This document shows positions 6,314 to 7,991 of a stretch of DNA of 7,991 nucleotides, in pieces. A program made the position numbers and the translations under genes. The stretch spans positions 1 through 7,991 of the forward strand of contig DAIEIL010000020.1 of NCBI GenBank assembly GCA_027352645.1, given 5' to 3'. Position 1 is the stretch's first letter. Every line of letters starts with the position of its first letter. A model generated the notes under the pieces. That model saw nothing but the letters and a program-made list of their open reading frames with translations, did no database searches and had not been told where the DNA came from. This stretch comes from Rhodobiaceae bacterium. GTDB taxonomy: Bacteria > Pseudomonadota > Alphaproteobacteria > Parvibaculales > Parvibaculaceae.

Positions 6314-7991
6314 TTGGCTAATACCGCACTCAATCCGACGCGCGACGATTTCGCCGCCCTCCTCGAAGAGTCGTACAGCTTCAACGACATGCAGGAAGGC
6401 GCGGTCATCAAGGGCCGCATCGTCGGTATCGAAAACGATCTCGCCATCATCGACGTGGGCCTCAAGACCGAAGGCCGCGTCGCCCTCAAGGAATTTGCGA
6501 CCCCCGGCCGCGCCGCGACCGTTCAGGTCGGCGACACCGTGGAAGTCTATCTCGAGCGCATCGAGAACTCCGCCGGCGAAGCCGTGCTGTCGCGTGAAAA
6601 GGCGAAGCGCGAAGAAAGCTGGATCCGCCTCGAAGTCGCCTTCGAGAAGCAGGAACGCGTCGAAGGCCAGATCTTCGGCCGCGTGAAGGGCGGCTTCACC
6701 GTCGACCTCGACGGCGCCGTTGCCTTCCTCCCCGGCAGCCAGGTCGATATCCGCCCCGTGCGCGACGTCACCCCGCTGATGAACATTCCGCAGCCTTTCC
6801 AGATCCTCAAGATGGACAAGCGCCGCGGCAACATCGTCGTCTCGCGCCGCGCCGTCCTCGAAGAGACCCGCGCCGAGCAGCGTCAGGAACTCGTCGAGAA
6901 CCTCAAGGAAGGCCAGGTGCTGGAAGGCGTCGTCAAGAACATCACCGATTACGGTGCGTTCGTTGACCTCGGCGGCGTCGACGGCCTGCTCCATGTGACC
7001 GATATCGCATGGCGCCGCGTCAACCACCCGACGGAAGTTCTCTCGATCGGCCAGACCGTGAAGGTCCAGGTGATCAAGGTGAACCAGGAAACCCAGCGTA
7101 TCTCGCTCGGCATGAAGCAGCTCGAGGCCGATCCGTGGGAAGGCGTTTCCGCGAAGTATCCGATCGGCGCGAAGCTCAAGGGCCGTGTCACGAACATCAC
7201 CGATTACGGCGCGTTCGTTGAGCTCGAGCCGGGCGTCGAAGGTCTGGTCCACGTCTCCGAGATGAGCTGGACGAAGAAGAACGTGCACCCCGGCAAGATC
7301 GTTTCGACCTCGCAGGAAGTCGAAGTGATGGTGCTGGAAGTCGATCCGGTGAAGCGTCGCATCTCGCTTGGTCTCAAGCAGTGCCTCGACAATCCGTGGA
7401 TGAGCTTCGCCGAGAAGTTCCCGGTCGGCACGATCGTCGAAGGCGAGATCAAGAACATCACCGAGTTCGGTCTGTTCATCGGTCTCGACACGGACGTCGA
7501 CGGCATGGTCCACATGTCCGACCTCGACTGGAACAAGTCGGGCGAGGAAGCCATGCAGGCCTATCAGAAGGGCCAGATCGTCAAGGCCCAGGTGCTCGAC
7601 GTCGACACCGAGAAAGAGCGTATCTCGCTCGGCATCAAGCAGCTCAGCGGCGATCCGATGGAAAGCCTCGGCGATGCGATCCGCAAGGGCGCGGTCGTCA
7701 CCTGCACGGTGACGGGCGTGACCGAGAACGGTCTCGAAGTCACGGTCGGCGCGGAGGCGATGCCCGCCTTCATCCGTCGCGCCGAACTCTCGCGCGATCG
7801 TTCGGAACAGCGTCCTGAGCGTTTCGCCGTCGGCGACAAGATCGACGCCCGCGTGACGCAGTTCGACCGCGCCGCGCGCAAGATGACCCTTTCGGTCAAG
7901 GCACTTGAAATCGCGGAAGAGAAGGAAGCCGTCGCTCAGTACGGCTCGTCCGACTCGGGCGCGTCGCTCGGCGACATTCTTGGTGCCGCCC
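6314..7991 (+). CDS. rpsA: 30S ribosomal protein S1 (3' end cut by window edge)
   Basis: S1 sits on the small ribosomal subunit and holds and unfolds mRNA during initiation. The window shows 559 codons with no stop. The visible end, YGSSDSGASLGDILGAA, is the family's C-terminal signature, so probably only around ten residues are missing. The N-terminus NPTRDDFAALLEES is typical of alphaproteobacterial S1. Six S1 OB-fold repeats follow, at about residues 29-95, 115-181, 199-268, 284-355, 371-443 and 457-526. Repeats 3-5 carry the classic NIT(D/E)(Y/F)G(A/L)F core with GL(L/V)HV or GMVHM, and are the RNA-binding type; repeats 1 and 2 are divergent, as expected for ribosome-binding repeats. The start is TTG 6314, with AGGAG ten bases upstream. 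Codon use is strongly biased (GTC, CTC, AAG, GAC), as in highly expressed genes. Confidence 0.98.
   Translation, partial: MANTALNPTRDDFAALLEESYSFNDMQEGAVIKGRIVGIENDLAIIDVGLKTEGRVALKEFATPGRAATVQVGDTVEVYLERIENSAGEAVLSREKAKREESWIRLEVAFEKQERVEGQIFGRVKGGFTVDLDGAVAFLPGSQVDIRPVRDVTPLMNIPQPFQILKMDKRRGNIVVSRRAVLEETRAEQRQELVENLKEGQVLEGVVKNITDYGAFVDLGGVDGLLHVTDIAWRRVNHPTEVLSIGQTVKVQVIKVNQETQRISLGMKQLEADPWEGVSAKYPIGAKLKGRVTNITDYGAFVELEPGVEGLVHVSEMSWTKKNVHPGKIVSTSQEVEVMVLEVDPVKRRISLGLKQCLDNPWMSFAEKFPVGTIVEGEIKNITEFGLFIGLDTDVDGMVHMSDLDWNKSGEEAMQAYQKGQIVKAQVLDVDTEKERISLGIKQLSGDPMESLGDAIRKGAVVTCTVTGVTENGLEVTVGAEAMPAFIRRAELSRDRSEQRPERFAVGDKIDARVTQFDRAARKMTLSVKALEIAEEKEAVAQYGSSDSGASLGDILGAA

Noticed and set aside
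6242..7513. 423-codon open frame on the minus strand opposite rpsA
   Set aside because: It is the antisense shadow of rpsA. Its repetitive, acidic composition mirrors the S1 repeats and strong codon bias. The + strand frame is unmistakable.

Overview
The window looks like chromosome of a high-GC alphaproteobacterium, probably of the Hyphomicrobiales/Rhizobiales type. The evidence is the FYDLN-acid (TIGR02300) gene, which is largely restricted to that class, lying head to head with aroA-cmk-rpsA, and an AroA that resembles the class II (CP4-like) EPSP synthases. A Parvibaculum-like genome is one possibility, but genus cannot be settled by eye.

Left part (1-3152, + strand): the last four genes of an ABC importer operon. 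These are the C-terminal part of a periplasmic solute-binding protein, two inner-membrane permeases and an ATPase with a C-terminal TOBE-like region. The three gene junctions overlap (ATGA, ATGA, TGATG), so translation is probably coupled. Architecture places it among the polyamine/Fe3+/2-aminoethylphosphonate/thiamine-type importers; the substrate cannot be read from the sequence.

Middle part (3153-4103): a convergent intergenic region with several small stem-loops, then a complete tRNA-Ala(GGC) on the minus strand, then the FYDLN-acid gene on the minus strand (zinc ribbon plus very acidic tail, TTG start). A gene-free stretch of about 200 bases follows, from which this gene and aroA diverge.

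Right part (4104-7991, + strand): aroA (5-enolpyruvylshikimate-3-phosphate synthase), cmk (cytidylate kinase, overlapping aroA by 4 bases with a GTG start), a leader of about 195 bases, and rpsA (ribosomal protein S1, six S1 repeats, TTG start). rpsA runs off the right edge lacking only a few C-terminal residues. This is conserved housekeeping gene order: aromatic amino acid synthesis, pyrimidine nucleotide supply and translation initiation.

Most of the window is ordinary core genome, and I see no clear new defence, mobile or CRISPR system. The points most worth a second look are the rpsA leader, which carries an exact 11-base copy of the rpsA start region ahead of an 18-codon frame; the uncharacterised FYDLN-acid protein; the glycine in the active-site loop of a CP4-like AroA; and the position of the transporter operon on the 3' side of the tRNA gene.
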